DNA of 6,698 nt from an uncultured Collinsella sp. GTDB lineage: Bacteria > Actinomycetota > Coriobacteriia > Coriobacteriales > Coriobacteriaceae. The translations under genes and the position numbers were made by a program. Positions 6,237 through 6,698 of this stretch are shown here, one piece after another. The stretch's first letter is position 1, and every line of letters starts with the position of its first letter. Below the pieces are notes generated by a model. That model had not been told where the DNA came from, searched no databases, and worked only from the letters and a program-made list of their open reading frames with translations. The DNA is taken from assembly GCA_902496005.1 (NCBI GenBank), contig CABUZI010000090.1, forward strand, positions 1-6,698, written 5' to 3'.

Positions 6237-6698
6237 ATGGTCGAGTGGATTGTTAAGCGTGCGCAGGGCGACCGTGCGCGCGTGGGCACGTTGACGGGCG
6301 TTGTGTGTATTCTCGCCAATGTGGCACTATGTGCTGCGAAGGGCGCAATTGGCGTGGTTTCGGGGTCGGTTTCGATCGTGGCGGATGCCATGAACAACCT
6401 GTCCGATGCCAGCTCGAATATCGTGAGCGTGCTGGGCTTTAAGCTGGCGAGCAAGCCGGCCGACCCCGAGCATCCTTACGGACATGGCCGCTACGAGTAT
6501 CTCTCGGGTCTGGTCGTGGCGGCGCTCGTGCTGCTGATCGGCCTTGAGCTTATCAAGTCCTCGGTTGAGCGCGTCATCCACCCCGAACCTGTCGAGTTCT
6601 CGCTTGCCCTGGTGGCAGTCTTGGCGCTTTCGATGGTTGTTAAGCTGTGGATGGCGGCCCTCAACCAAAAGCTCGGTGACCGTATTGAGTCCGATACG
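6237..6698 (+). CDS. Cation diffusion facilitator (CDF) family metal exporter, 3'-truncated by window edge
   Basis: CDF proteins are inner-membrane antiporters that expel divalent metals in exchange for protons. The 154 visible codons run open to the window edge, about half of a typical 300-400 residue protein. ATG 6237 is directly preceded by an in-frame TAG (6234-6236), so the gene cannot start further upstream. GGGGG at 6223-6227 is a loose ribosome-binding site. TM1 covers about residues 16-38 and TM2 about 42-66 with VADAMNNLSDASSN. The family signature HPYGHGRYEYL is at 79-89, TM3 about 88-108 and TM4 about 118-140. The TM2 metal-site pair reads Asn53-x3-Asp57, the pattern associated with the ND-DD group that includes manganese exporters such as MneP. 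The TM5 partner residues lie beyond the window, so metal specificity is open. It follows a terminator and is probably its own transcription unit. Confidence 0.92.
   Translation, partial: MVEWIVKRAQGDRARVGTLTGVVCILANVALCAAKGAIGVVSGSVSIVADAMNNLSDASSNIVSVLGFKLASKPADPEHPYGHGRYEYLSGLVVAALVLLIGLELIKSSVERVIHPEPVEFSLALVAVLALSMVVKLWMAALNQKLGDRIESDT

Noticed and set aside
5801..6256. Plus-strand open frame of 151 codons spanning the end of EIIC, the terminator and the CDF start
   Set aside because: It crosses a strong terminator and overlaps two well-supported genes in other frames. The translation is rich in His, Arg and Cys and lacks any family motif.

Overview
The window looks like part of a chromosome from a high-GC actinobacterium of the class Coriobacteriia, most plausibly Collinsella. 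The evidence is the strong G/C preference at third codon positions, a type II fatty-acid synthesis cluster with an E. coli/Firmicutes-style acetyl-CoA carboxylase, and a GACAAAGGGAC palindrome of a kind I recall from Collinsella-type genomes. The genus is an inference; no search was run.

Bases 1-4831 are the downstream part of a tightly packed fatty-acid operon on the + strand: fabF (5' end outside the window), accB, fabZ, accC, and one long gene that fuses accD and accA. Gaps are 3, 9 and 10 nt, and the last junction overlaps by 14 nt. Shine-Dalgarno sequences sit on or beside the preceding stop codons, so translational coupling is likely. Together these genes make malonyl-CoA (AccB, AccC and AccDA form acetyl-CoA carboxylase) and use it for chain elongation (FabF condensation, FabZ dehydration). 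No promoter is visible, because it must lie upstream of the window.

A perfect 15-bp-arm palindrome covers the accDA stop codon (4826-4856). Next comes a lone EIIC permease domain of the glucose/beta-glucoside PTS superfamily (4872-6086). It has no attached EIIB or EIIA domain and an altered substrate-site region. After it come a decayed relative of the same palindrome (6094-6118), a strong intrinsic terminator (6125-6157) and a short leader.

The window ends inside a cation diffusion facilitator (CDF) gene starting at 6237. Its N-x3-D motif in TM2 suggests a manganese-type or other divalent-metal exporter. Nothing convincing is encoded on the minus strand. No RNA genes, CRISPR arrays or insertion sequences were seen.

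The least ordinary points are the AccD-AccA fusion, the orphan EIIC bracketed by related palindromes, and an in-frame duplication in the AccB linker. None amounts to a clearly new biological system.
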